Source: Afipia sp.
GTDB lineage: Bacteria; Pseudomonadota; Alphaproteobacteria; Rhizobiales; Xanthobacteraceae
DNA length: 64,000 nucleotides
Direction: 5' to 3'
NCBI GenBank assembly: GCA_017308595.1
Contig: JAFKER010000007.1
Coordinates: 62,001 to 126,000, forward strand
Positions 44,392 through 51,412 of the stretch are shown here, one piece after another. Every line of letters begins with the position of its first letter. Positions within the stretch are counted from its first letter, which is position 1. A program made the position numbers and the translations under genes. The notes under the pieces are model-generated. The model made no database searches, had not been told where the DNA came from, and saw only the letters and a list, made by a program, of their open reading frames with translations.

Positions 44392-44602
44392 CCGGCTTGT
44401 CTATATGGCCAACCAGATTGGCTGGTTCTTCAAGAGCCAGGGCGCCGGGAAATCTGTGCCGGGCATTGCCGAACACATCAAGAAATTTTGGGATCCTCGA
44501 ATGCGCTCCGCGATCCTGGCGCATCTCGAGAAAGGCGGAGCGGGATTGGATCCCGACGTGAAAGAAGCGATCACGACTCTGAAAAAAGCAGGAGCGCAGT
44601 AG
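44378..44602 (+). CDS. fdsD: Formate dehydrogenase delta subunit
   Basis: 74 residues from ATG 44378 (SD GGAGGG). RLVYMANQIGWFFKSQG, VPGIAEHIKKFWDPRMR and the C-terminal AHLEKGGAGLDPDVKEA match FdsD. It is a small subunit needed for assembly or stability of the FDH complex. It completes the order fdsG-fdsB-fdsA-fdhD-fdsD. Confidence 0.93.
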   Translation: MSSPDRLVYMANQIGWFFKSQGAGKSVPGIAEHIKKFWDPRMRSAILAHLEKGGAGLDPDVKEAITTLKKAGAQ

Positions 44603-44662
44603 GCGGCAGACACGCTCACAAAAAAGGGCGGCTGAGATAATTTACCTTTGGGGAGAACAGAC

Positions 44663-46306
44663 ATGACCACGATAGAGCAGGCGGGCACCGTACCCGGTGC
44701 CGCGCCAGGTATTCTTGATAAGCCACGAACCATTGCCAAAGCGGGCTTTAATCGCTGGCTCGTTCCACCGGCAGCACTCTGCATCCACCTTTGTATCGGA
44801 ATGGCTTACGGCTTCAGCGTGTTTTGGCTGCCGCTGTCGCGCGCGATTCCGAACGCACAGGTCTGCACAAGCCTGACAGAGGAGCTTTTCTCGACGGGTT
44901 GCAACTGGCGTGTCGCCAGCCTGGGCTGGATGTATACGTTGTTCTTTGTTCTGCTTGGCATCGCTGCGGCGGTGTGGGGCGGCTGGCTGGAGCGTGAAGG
45001 GCCTCGCAAGGCGGGCTTTGTTTCGGCGCTGTGCTGGTGCGGCGGCCTCGTGCTTGGCGCGATCGGCATTTATACTCATCAGCTCTGGCTGTTGTGGCTC
45101 GGCTCGGGCGTAATCGGCGGTATCGGCCTCGGCCTCGGCTATATTTCGCCTGTGTCCACGCTGATCAAATGGTTTCCAGATCGGCGCGGCATGGCAACCG
45201 GCATGGCCATCATGGGCTTCGGTGGCGGTGCGATGATCGGCGCTCCGTTGGCCAACATTCTCATCAATTATTTCAAGACACCGACCAATGTTGGTGTTTG
45301 GCAAACCTTCCTTGCCATGGGCATCATCTATTTCGTGTTCATGATGATCGGAGCGTTTGCTTACCGCGTGCCGCCGGCTGGCTGGGTTCCAGATGGCTGG
45401 AAGGCGCCGGCGAAGGCCAACACGATGATCACGACCAATAACGTGCATCTCGACAATGCGCACAAGACGCCGCAGTTCTGGCTGATCTGGTGGGTGCTCT
45501 GTCTGAACGTGTCGGCGGGCATCGGTGTGATTGGCATGGCATCTCCGATGTTGCAGGAAATCTTCGCCGGCAAGCTGATCGGATTGCCGGATGTCGGCTT
45601 CAATGCGCTCTCGGTTGAACAGAAGGCCGCAATCGCCGGAATCGCAGCCGGCTTCGCAGGCCTTTTGTCGTTGTTCAACATCGGTGGCCGCTTCTTCTGG
45701 GCATCGCTGTCGGACAAGATCGGCCGCAAAAATACTTACTATACGTTCTTCATTCTCGGAATCGTGCTCTACGCGCTTGCGCCGACCTTCGCTGCGATGG
45801 GCTCGAAGCTGCTGTTCGTGCTCGGCTTCGGCATCATCCTGTCGATGTACGGCGGTGGCTTCGCTACGGTGCCGGCATATCTCGCCGATATGTTCGGAAC
45901 GCAGTTCGTCGGTGCGATTCATGGCCGCCTGCTGACGGCATGGTCGACAGCCGGCATCATCGGTCCTGTCGTTGTGAACTACATCCGCGAATTCCAGCTC
46001 GCGGCCGGTGTTCCACGCGATCAGCTCTACAACACCACCATGTACATCCTCTGCGCCATGCTGGTGGCGGGCATCATATGCAACTATCTGATCAAGCCTG
46101 TCGATCCGAAGTGGCATATGAGCGAAGCTGAAGTCGCCAAGCTTCAGGCGGCGACGGCGGCTGCGAGTTCAACGTCCGCGACGGGTTCGTTTGGCATAGG
46201 CAAGGGTGGCTTCGACACCAAGGCCGCGCTGTTCTGGGCATTCGTCGGCGTGCCGCTGGCATGGGGGGTTTGGAAGACGCTGGAAAGCGCCGTCAGGATC
46301 TTCTGA
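44663..46306 (+). CDS. OFA-family MFS transporter (oxalate/formate antiporter type)
   Basis: 547 residues from ATG 44663 (SD GGGGAG). Twelve predicted helices. MAYGFSVFWLPLSRAI, GLGLGYISPVSTLIKWFPDRRGMATGMAIMGFGGGAMI and GRFFWASLSDKIGRKNTYYTFF are OxlT-like signatures. It follows fdsD by 60 bp and probably moves formate or a related small carboxylate for the FDH complex. An extra helix at the C-terminus (FWAFVGVPLAWGVWKTL) is seen in many rhizobial relatives. Confidence 0.9.
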   Translation: MTTIEQAGTVPGAAPGILDKPRTIAKAGFNRWLVPPAALCIHLCIGMAYGFSVFWLPLSRAIPNAQVCTSLTEELFSTGCNWRVASLGWMYTLFFVLLGIAAAVWGGWLEREGPRKAGFVSALCWCGGLVLGAIGIYTHQLWLLWLGSGVIGGIGLGLGYISPVSTLIKWFPDRRGMATGMAIMGFGGGAMIGAPLANILINYFKTPTNVGVWQTFLAMGIIYFVFMMIGAFAYRVPPAGWVPDGWKAPAKANTMITTNNVHLDNAHKTPQFWLIWWVLCLNVSAGIGVIGMASPMLQEIFAGKLIGLPDVGFNALSVEQKAAIAGIAAGFAGLLSLFNIGGRFFWASLSDKIGRKNTYYTFFILGIVLYALAPTFAAMGSKLLFVLGFGIILSMYGGGFATVPAYLADMFGTQFVGAIHGRLLTAWSTAGIIGPVVVNYIREFQLAAGVPRDQLYNTTMYILCAMLVAGIICNYLIKPVDPKWHMSEAEVAKLQAATAAASSTSATGSFGIGKGGFDTKAALFWAFVGVPLAWGVWKTLESAVRIF

Positions 46307-46313
46307 TCTTGGT

Positions 46314-46344
46314 GAAGCCGCGGGACGAGGTGTCCTGCGGCTTC
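46314..46344 (+). terminator. Hairpin after the OFA transporter
   Basis: GAAGCCGCGGGAC (46314-46326) and GTCCTGCGGCTTC (46332-46344) form a 13-bp stem with one G-T wobble and a 5-nt loop. No T-run follows. It probably separates the fds operon from the small exported protein gene. Confidence 0.6.
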
Positions 46345-46383
46345 ATGCCCGTCTTTCACACATTCAATTTCAAGGAAAATCCC

Positions 46384-46650
46384 ATGTCTCGCATCAATGG
46401 CTGCCTTGTCGCAGCGCTTCTAGTCGTCGGTACGTTGTCAACTGCATCGGCGCAAACCACAGCACCTGCTGCCGCACCGGCGGCAAAGACTTCGAAAATG
46501 AAACTCACGGCTGATAAATTGAAGGCGATGAAGGCCAAGTGGAGCGCCAACAAAACAAAGTTGAAGGCTTGCCGGTCAGAGGTGAAAGCCAAGGGTCTCG
46601 CTGGCGATGACCGCTGGTTTTATATTGAAGACTGCATGGGCAAGAGCTGA
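46384..46650 (+). CDS. Small exported PsiF-like protein
   Basis: 88 residues. Signal peptide MSRINGCLVAALLVVGTLSTASAQ, then an Ala/Lys-rich linker and one PsiF-like unit (LKACRSEVKAKGLAGDDRWFYIEDCM) with two Cys about 23 residues apart, likely disulfide-bonded in the periplasm. PsiF repeat proteins have no known biochemical activity. Start ATG 46384 has AAGGAAA upstream. Confidence 0.75.
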   Translation: MSRINGCLVAALLVVGTLSTASAQTTAPAAAPAAKTSKMKLTADKLKAMKAKWSANKTKLKACRSEVKAKGLAGDDRWFYIEDCMGKS

Positions 46651-46689
46651 CACAGTTGCAGTGCTTTACGCAGGGGCATGAAGGCCTCG

Positions 46690-47304
46690 CTATTGTGCCC
46701 TTGCGTGTGCAGTTTCCTTCGAGGTTTCGGGATTTGATGAACTCCCGAGCTCGAGGATCGCGTTGCGGGCAACAAGGAGAACCTTGTCCGCTATGGCGGG
46801 ATCGCTCATGACACGTGACAGGGTGACTGCCCCAACCATCATGCTCATGAGCGCGATTGCGAGCTCCTCATTCTTCTGATCGCCAATGACATCGCGAATA
46901 TTTTCAAAATACTTCGCAAGATGCTTGCTCATGATCTCGCGATTCTTGCGGGACGATCGGGCGACGTCGCCTGCCAGTGCAGAAACCGCGCAACCAGAGC
47001 CGGGATTGTCGCGATGGGTTCTGCTCAGGTAGCTGTTCGCGATGGATTTGAGTGTCCGTGTTCCTTTCCGGGCACCTGCTTTGATCGAAGACTTTTCGCC
47101 TTCACTCAGTGCTTTATCCAGCGCGGCGGCAATTAGATCGTCCCGTGAAGCGAAATGACCGTAGAAGCCGCCATGAGTGAGATTCACTGCCTTCATCAGG
47201 TCGCCAATACTGACGCCTTCAAATCCGGATTCGCGTAGCTGGGTTGACGCAACATCAAGTATTCGCTCACGATTGCGCGCTTTGTCGGCCTGAGAATGTC
47301 CCAC
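46690..47304 (-). CDS. TetR-family regulator
   Basis: 204 residues. The N-terminal helix-turn-helix is ILDVASTQLRESGFEGVSIGDLMKAVNLTHGGFYGHFASRDDL. The C-terminal domain (NPGSGCAVSALAGDVAR...) is that of the AcrR-like subgroup often called YcdC/TetR_C. It is divergent from the crotonase gene by about 190 bp, so it may repress it. Effector unknown. Confidence 0.9.
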   Translation of the reverse strand: MGHSQADKARNRERILDVASTQLRESGFEGVSIGDLMKAVNLTHGGFYGHFASRDDLIAAALDKALSEGEKSSIKAGARKGTRTLKSIANSYLSRTHRDNPGSGCAVSALAGDVARSSRKNREIMSKHLAKYFENIRDVIGDQKNEELAIALMSMMVGAVTLSRVMSDPAIADKVLLVARNAILELGSSSNPETSKETAHARAQ

Positions 47305-47490
47305 GCTTAATGACTCCCTGATTTTCGGACTTGACGGTCTGCATGATGATCGTCATGCTCAATCAGCATGATGTTTAACATCCTGATTATAGGGCTGCCC
47401 TGCGCCAATTTCCATAGAAATATCAAATGATTGATCGTTGCTGATGGCGGTTGGCTTGGCATCGTAAACGCAGAAACCGAGGGAATGGAT

Positions 47491-48282
47491 ATGTCGGAGA
47501 CATCAGTGAGCGTTGGGCGCGTGTACCACGAGACACACGGACATGTGCTGAAGATCGTCATCGACAATGCTGTGAAGAAGAATTCCTTCAGTCCGGAGAT
47601 GATGGCCGAATTGTCCGACGCAATGACCTTGCTCGATCGCGATGAAAGTCTTTGGGTCGGTGTTCTCTGTGCCGTAGGCGATGATTTCACCGCCGGACTC
47701 GACATGCCGAAATTCTTCGGCCCGAAGGCGACAGTAAAGCCCCGGCCGGAAGGCAACATCGACCCGTTTGGACTGGCTAACCGCTGCCGGAAGCCGCTTG
47801 TCACGGCTGTGCAGGGAATTGTTTATACAGTCGGCATTGAAATAGCCTTGGCAGGCGACATTGTTATCGCGGCTGACAGCTCGCGCTTCTGCCAGATGGA
47901 ATCGAAACGCGGAATTGCTCCGCTCGGAGGAGCGCACTTCCGCTATTTGACACGCATGGGCTGGGGCGATGCCATGTATCACCTGTTCCTCTGCGATGAG
48001 TTCAAAGCCGACCGGGCCCTGAAGATCGGACTTGTGCAGGAGGTCGTTCCGGCTGGAATGCAGATTGAACGGGCGATGGAAGTCGCGCAGCTGATTGCAA
48101 AGAATGCTCCGATTGGAATTCAGGTTACAAAAGAAGCAGGCCTGACGTTTATTGCGGGCGGCGAAAAAGCCGCGATCGGGGTGATCCCGGAAATCCGTCA
48201 ACGCGTGTTCAGCACCGAAGACATGAAGGAAGGTATCCAATCCTTCGTGGAACGCCGCCAGGCTGTCTTCAAGGGCCGTTAG
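47491..48282 (+). CDS. Crotonase-family enoyl-CoA hydratase/isomerase
   Basis: 263 residues from ATG 47491 (GAGGGA six bases upstream; ATG 47485 is too close to it). VIDNAVKKNSFSPEM, TAGLDMPKFFG and AVQGIVYTVGIEIALAGDIVIAA are crotonase landmarks. No clear Glu pair for hydration is obvious in the usual place, so isomerase or other CoA chemistry is possible. Alone and divergent from the TetR gene. Confidence 0.85.
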   Translation: MSETSVSVGRVYHETHGHVLKIVIDNAVKKNSFSPEMMAELSDAMTLLDRDESLWVGVLCAVGDDFTAGLDMPKFFGPKATVKPRPEGNIDPFGLANRCRKPLVTAVQGIVYTVGIEIALAGDIVIAADSSRFCQMESKRGIAPLGGAHFRYLTRMGWGDAMYHLFLCDEFKADRALKIGLVQEVVPAGMQIERAMEVAQLIAKNAPIGIQVTKEAGLTFIAGGEKAAIGVIPEIRQRVFSTEDMKEGIQSFVERRQAVFKGR

Positions 48283-48508
48283 ACGCGTTGCTTAAGTGGC
48301 GGTTCGATAGGCCGGGGCACTCCTTGTTCGAACCGCTTTGCTCGTTGAACAGAGCGTGTTCCGCTGCTCCGTCAGATCGTCATACGGGCCGCTTCTCGGC
48401 GACCTCCTGAAAGTTCCGAGCGCAATGCTGCCGCGGCACGGCCCGGGCTATTTTCAGTATCGGCAGCCCAACAGCTTCATGGAAGGCATGCAGATTCGAG
48501 CTTCCAAT

Positions 48509-48531
48509 AAGATGGATTTCAGATATATGTT
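48509..48531 (+). promoter_or_regulatory. Putative NsrR binding site upstream of the nsrR-like gene
   Basis: AAGATGGATTT-C-AGATATATGTT resembles the enterobacterial NsrR consensus (AAGATGCATTT-N-AAATGCATCTT) at 10 of 11 and 7 of 11 positions in the two halves. It ends 27 bp before the ATG, which suits autorepression. Whether rhizobial NsrR uses this consensus is not certain. Confidence 0.5.
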
Positions 48532-48558
48532 ATTCGTGTTCAGCCATTCGGAAGCGAC

Positions 48559-48987
48559 ATGCGCTTGACCAATTTTTCCGACTATGCGCTGCGCGTGCTG
48601 CTTTATGCGGCCGCACGCGATGGGATGCTGGTCACAATTGAGGAAACGGCAAAAGTTTATGGGATATCCCGTGCCCACCTCATGAAGGTCGCGAACCAGT
48701 TGACCCGGGCTGGCTATTTGACAGCCGTGCGCGGCCGTTCGGGCGGGCTCGAACTGGCGAAGCGGCCCGATAAAATCCGTTTAGGCGATGTGGTTCGGGC
48801 CACCGAACCGGATTTTGCGTTGGTTGAGTGCTTTGCGCCGGATAACCAGTGCCGGATCACACCGCGTTGCCGGCTGCGAGGCGCTCTGAACGAAGCTTTA
48901 GCAGCCTTTATAGCAACGCTCGATCGCTACACGCTGGCCGACCTGGTTTTGCATCCGGAAGATTTTGGAATTCAACCGGCGGCTTAA
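48559..48987 (+). CDS. nsrR: Rrf2-family nitric oxide sensor NsrR
   Basis: 142 residues. The Rrf2 winged helix starts MRLTNFSDYALRVLLYAAA, with the SRAHLMKVANQLTRAGYL helix. Cluster ligands Cys91, Cys98 and Cys104 occur as CFAPDNQCRITPRC, close to the three-Cys pattern of NsrR. [Fe-S] nitrosylation would relieve repression. The next gene is a truncated haemoglobin, a frequent NsrR target in NO detoxification. Confidence 0.9.
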   Translation: MRLTNFSDYALRVLLYAAARDGMLVTIEETAKVYGISRAHLMKVANQLTRAGYLTAVRGRSGGLELAKRPDKIRLGDVVRATEPDFALVECFAPDNQCRITPRCRLRGALNEALAAFIATLDRYTLADLVLHPEDFGIQPAA

Positions 48988-49015
48988 GGCCGTGGATCAA
49001 TACGAGGATCTGGCG

Positions 49016-49513
49016 ATGAGCGATCTTGAAGCAGGTGGGCCGGAGCGACGAGCGCGGATCACGGCAGATATCATGGCGAAAACCGGAATTGACGAGCCAA
49101 TGATAGAACGCCTGGTCAGGTTGTTTTATCAGCGCATCCAGGCCGAGCCGGTTCTGGGGCCGATCTTCGCCGCGAGAATATCGGACTGGGAGCATCATAT
49201 CGCGAAACTCTGCACCTTTTGGTCTTCTGTGGCGTTGATGAGCGGCCGCTATCACGGGCAGCCGATGCGGATGCACGTGGATTTGCCCGTTGACGGATCG
49301 CATTTTGATCGCTGGCTTGCGCTTTTCGCGAGCACGGCCGCTGAGGTCTGCCCACCTGTCGCTGCCGAACATTTCGTTGAACGCGCTCGGCGTATCGCTG
49401 ACAGTCTGGAGTTGGGGATCGCCACGGCACAAGGTCGGATCGCAGCGCCGCGCCATTCGCGACCACAAGAGAAAAGCACGCCGCTGCTTAATGGCGTCGC
49501 GTGCTCGGGATGA
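49016..49513 (+). CDS. Group III truncated haemoglobin
   Basis: 165 residues from ATG 49016 (GAGGA upstream), 28 bp after nsrR. VRLFYQRIQAEPVLGPIFA and WEHHIAKLCTFWSSVALMSGRYHGQPM are the helices of class III globins, with the proximal His in the HHI segment. A basic, proline-containing tail of about 30 residues follows. Such globins bind NO or oxygen. The ending overlaps the 3' end of the convergent GNAT-like gene by 26 bp. Confidence 0.88.
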   Translation: MSDLEAGGPERRARITADIMAKTGIDEPMIERLVRLFYQRIQAEPVLGPIFAARISDWEHHIAKLCTFWSSVALMSGRYHGQPMRMHVDLPVDGSHFDRWLALFASTAAEVCPPVAAEHFVERARRIADSLELGIATAQGRIAAPRHSRPQEKSTPLLNGVACSG

Positions 49514-49946
49514 AGCTGATTCGGCTGGCCAGCAGATCATACGTCGTGGGGCATGCGCCCGGCACCCCGGTCCTGCGGCTGAAGGGTTGTTCAAGGCTGA
49601 TCGTCTGGCAGGCGAAACGCGAAGCTAGTTCGTTTGCGCTCGCAATTATAGCCTCATCGATCAACTGGCCAGGCATGCGCGCAACCAGAAGGTTACCAAG
49701 GCATAGCTTTTTACGCGTTCGGAGGTCGATATCTACGCGGTATCCGAATAGGGCGTGGATAAGCCCGCGCCGGTCCCGGATGGCGATCAGACCGGTTCGG
49801 TCCGATGGCTGGCGGCAGCGGCGTCTGGCGAAGCGCAGCCATTCTTCCATCGATATGCTGGCGTCATGCAGATAGACGAGCGGATAGGCGGATTTTGCAT
49901 CCTTGAGACCGATCGGATGCGCTTGAAAATGCTGATCCATCGCCAA
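49488..49946 (-). CDS. GNAT-like protein of unknown role, divergent from FNR boxes
   Basis: 152 residues from ATG 49946, or 150 from 49940. A central GLIAIRDRRGLIHALFGYRVDIDL strand pair, then CLGNLLVARMPGQ and DEAIIASANELASRF, reads like an acetyltransferase fold, although the classic Q/R-x-x-G-x-A acetyl-CoA loop is not clear. The family is not firmly recognised. It starts 65 bp from the nearer of two FNR-type boxes, so it may be oxygen- or NO-responsive. The frame is open on the far side of a convergent globin gene. Confidence 0.6.
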   Translation of the reverse strand: MAMDQHFQAHPIGLKDAKSAYPLVYLHDASISMEEWLRFARRRCRQPSDRTGLIAIRDRRGLIHALFGYRVDIDLRTRKKLCLGNLLVARMPGQLIDEAIIASANELASRFACQTISLEQPFSRRTGVPGACPTTYDLLASRISFIPSTRRH

Positions 49947-50010
49947 GTAAACTCGCTGTCGATCATGTTCCGTAAAGGGCTAAATTGAGCGGTCCAAAGC
50001 GGTTATCGCA

Positions 50011-50024
50011 TTGACGTGTATCAA
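50011..50024. promoter_or_regulatory. FNR-type box 1
   Basis: TTGACGTGTATCAA matches TTGAT-N4-ATCAA with one mismatch. It lies in the divergent region between the GNAT-like gene and the FNR gene. Confidence 0.65.
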
Positions 50025-50036
50025 TGATTCAGGGGT

Positions 50037-50050
50037 TTGATTTAGGTCAA
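50037..50050. promoter_or_regulatory. FNR-type box 2
   Basis: TTGATTTAGGTCAA matches TTGAT-N4-ATCAA with one mismatch, 26 bp centre-to-centre from box 1. It ends 55 bp before the FNR gene start, so it is suited to autoregulation or to joint control of the divergent gene. Confidence 0.68.
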
Positions 50051-50104
50051 AAATCTGGAGCGATTGGGTATATATAGAGGGTCAGGTCAACACAGGCGGC
50101 ATCG

Positions 50105-50839
50105 ATGGACAGGGTTGAACAGTGCGCAGCGGGCCAGCCATGCAAGCACAACCGCACCAGCACAGGATGCGCTGAATGCAGCGTCCGGCTGGTCAGCGTT
50201 TGCGGCGCGCTCGAACTCACCGAGCTTGAGGCGCTAGAGCGGATCAGTCTGCCGACAACCTTTGCGCCCAAGGCGATGTTGTTCGATCAGGGCGCTCTTG
50301 CCAGCCACGTTTTCAACGTCACCGAAGGCGTGGTCCGTCTCTACAAGTCGCTGCCTGATGGCCGGCGCCAAATCATGGGCTTTGCTTTGCCCGGAGATTT
50401 TCTTGGGCTGGCATTGATGGATCGTTATGGCGTAACCGCTGAAGCTGTGACGTCGGTCAGGGTCTGCCGCTTCCTGCGTTCGTCATTCGTATCCTATATC
50501 GATGGCAAGCCGCATTTGCTCCGGAGATTGCACGAGTTCGCGGGGCATGAACTCAGCCTTGCGCAAGATCAGATGCTTCTGCTGGGTCGCAAGACCGCAG
50601 AAGAAAAAGTCGCTGCATTTCTCGTCAATCTCCAGACGCGCTATGCCAGAATTGGGCCGATGTCCGTTACCGTCGCCTTGCCGATGGGGCGGCAGGACAT
50701 CGCCGATTATCTCGGGTTGACCATCGAGACCGTGAGCCGGACCCTGACCAAGCTTGCGCGTGAGAAAACCATTCTCATTGTCCCAGATGGTGTTCGCCTT
50801 CTCAGCAGTGAACGGCTCGATCATTTGACTGCAGCATGA
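50105..50839 (+). CDS. fnrN: Oxygen-sensing FNR/FnrN-type Crp-family regulator
   Basis: 244 residues. Cys22, Cys25 and Cys33 (C-x2-C-x7-C) and Cys121 are in FNR-like positions and should bind [4Fe-4S]. The cAMP-fold domain follows (VFNVTEGVVRLYKSLPDGRRQIMGFALPGDFLG). The C-terminal helix-turn-helix has IADYLGLTIETVSRTLTKL with the E-x2-S-R contact residues that read TTGAT boxes. It is flanked by three FNR-type boxes. FnrN/AadR/FixK variants in this order control microaerobic respiration and denitrification. Confidence 0.88.
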   Translation: MDRVEQCAAGQPCKHNRTSTGCAECSVRLVSVCGALELTELEALERISLPTTFAPKAMLFDQGALASHVFNVTEGVVRLYKSLPDGRRQIMGFALPGDFLGLALMDRYGVTAEAVTSVRVCRFLRSSFVSYIDGKPHLLRRLHEFAGHELSLAQDQMLLLGRKTAEEKVAAFLVNLQTRYARIGPMSVTVALPMGRQDIADYLGLTIETVSRTLTKLAREKTILIVPDGVRLLSSERLDHLTAA

Positions 50840-50860
50840 TCGCCGCGAAGCGGTGTGCGT

Positions 50861-50874
50861 TTGATCAGGGTCAA
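50861..50874 (+). promoter_or_regulatory. FNR-type box 3 before a small membrane ORF
   Basis: TTGATCAGGGTCAA matches TTGAT-N4-ATCAA with one mismatch. It lies 21 bp downstream of the FNR stop codon and 53 bp upstream of the small ORF start. Confidence 0.62.
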
Positions 50875-50927
50875 TTTGCGTATCGACTATGATCGCTAAG
50901 TGTCTCTCCATCGCAATGGAGAAGACC

Positions 50928-51029
50928 ATGCCGCAAGACACCATCATCGCGCTGATTCCCGTGTTTCTGTTGTTCGGATTCTTTGCAGCCACCATGATTT
51001 GGGCGGACATCAATTCGCGCAAGCGGTGA
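50928..51029 (+). CDS. Small single-helix membrane peptide behind an FNR box
   Basis: 33 residues, MPQDTIIALIPVFLLFGFFA followed by ATMIWADINSRKR. Start ATG 50928 has GGAGA six bases upstream; an ATG at 50916 adds four residues but lacks a binding site. It has one strong transmembrane helix and a basic C-terminal cytoplasmic tail, the shape of small respiratory-chain accessory subunits such as CydX or CcoQ-type peptides, though no homologue was identified. Too short for routine gene calling. No oxidase gene lies beside it in the window. Confidence 0.6.
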   Translation: MPQDTIIALIPVFLLFGFFAATMIWADINSRKR

Positions 51030-51205
51030 GAGAGCGATTCATTGGTCGCATGACCGCCGTGAACTCGGATTGCGTCAGGCAGAGCGATGCGTCGTTCGAA
51101 TGAGTTGCGGTCACAGGCCCGCGACGGCACTCATGAGGATACCTGAAGGGATGTCACCGCAGCCGATCAGCTTGCGTCGCGATTGATAACTGCTAGAAAT
51201 TCATT

Positions 51206-51229
51206 GGGCGTGATTTGCCCGCTTTTTTT
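51206..51229 (+). terminator. Short hairpin with T-run directly before the RiPP precursor
   Basis: GGGC (51206-51209) pairs with GCCC (51217-51220), then GC and a T-run at 51223-51229 that runs straight into the AAGGAGAT ribosome binding site. This could terminate upstream transcripts or act as an attenuator for the precursor message. The stem is short, so confidence is limited. Confidence 0.4.
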
Positions 51230-51242
51230 AAGGAGATATTTC

Positions 51243-51356
51243 GTGAAGTCCTACGCAAAACCGACCCTGGTGAAACTGGGAACCATGGCCCTGATCAAGT
51301 CGAACCACACCGGTCCGAGCACCGACGGCAAAAAGTATTCGGGTTACTTCAAATAA
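51243..51356 (+). CDS. Lasso-peptide-like RiPP precursor
   Basis: 37 residues, GTG start with AAGGAGAT ideally placed. The leader contains YAKPTLVKLG (residues 4-13), an exact YxxPxLxxxG motif that binds the PqqD-type recognition element in lasso systems. Counting about 17 residues from Tyr4 puts the core at Ser20 or Asn21; the likely core is SNHTGPSTDGKKYSGYFK. Asp28 is the only acidic residue and would sit at position 8 or 9, right for a macrolactam ring. The usual Thr at leader position -2 is missing. The gene is convergent with the cyclase gene, not co-directional. A strong terminator follows. Confidence 0.72.
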   Translation: MKSYAKPTLVKLGTMALIKSNHTGPSTDGKKYSGYFK

Positions 51357-51380
51357 GCTTGGCGCATCGCGAGCAAGCTG

Positions 51381-51412
51381 GCGGTGGCCCTTACGGGTTC
51401 ACCGCTTTTTTT
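51381..51412 (+). terminator. Intrinsic terminator of the RiPP precursor
   Basis: GCGGTG (51381-51386) pairs with CACCGC (51400-51405), with inner CCC/GGG pairs, followed by a T-run at 51406-51412. It is the clearest intrinsic terminator in the window. The stop codon of the convergent cyclase gene lies inside it. Confidence 0.85.

Noticed and set aside
44642-46117. 491-codon minus-strand frame opposite the OFA transporter
   Set aside because: The translation is Arg/His/Glu rich without motifs, whereas the plus strand has 12 helices and OFA signatures; GC-rich codon bias leaves the antisense frame open.
48338-48568. 76-codon frame before nsrR
   Set aside because: It overlaps the probable nsrR promoter and box, lacks a ribosome binding site and has no family.
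51243-51356. Canonical lasso precursor with Thr at -2 and core beginning after Thr23 or Thr27
   Set aside because: Those cut sites leave either a Pro first residue or a 9-residue core with no acidic ring residue; the Ser20/Asn21 start fits both leader spacing and Asp28.
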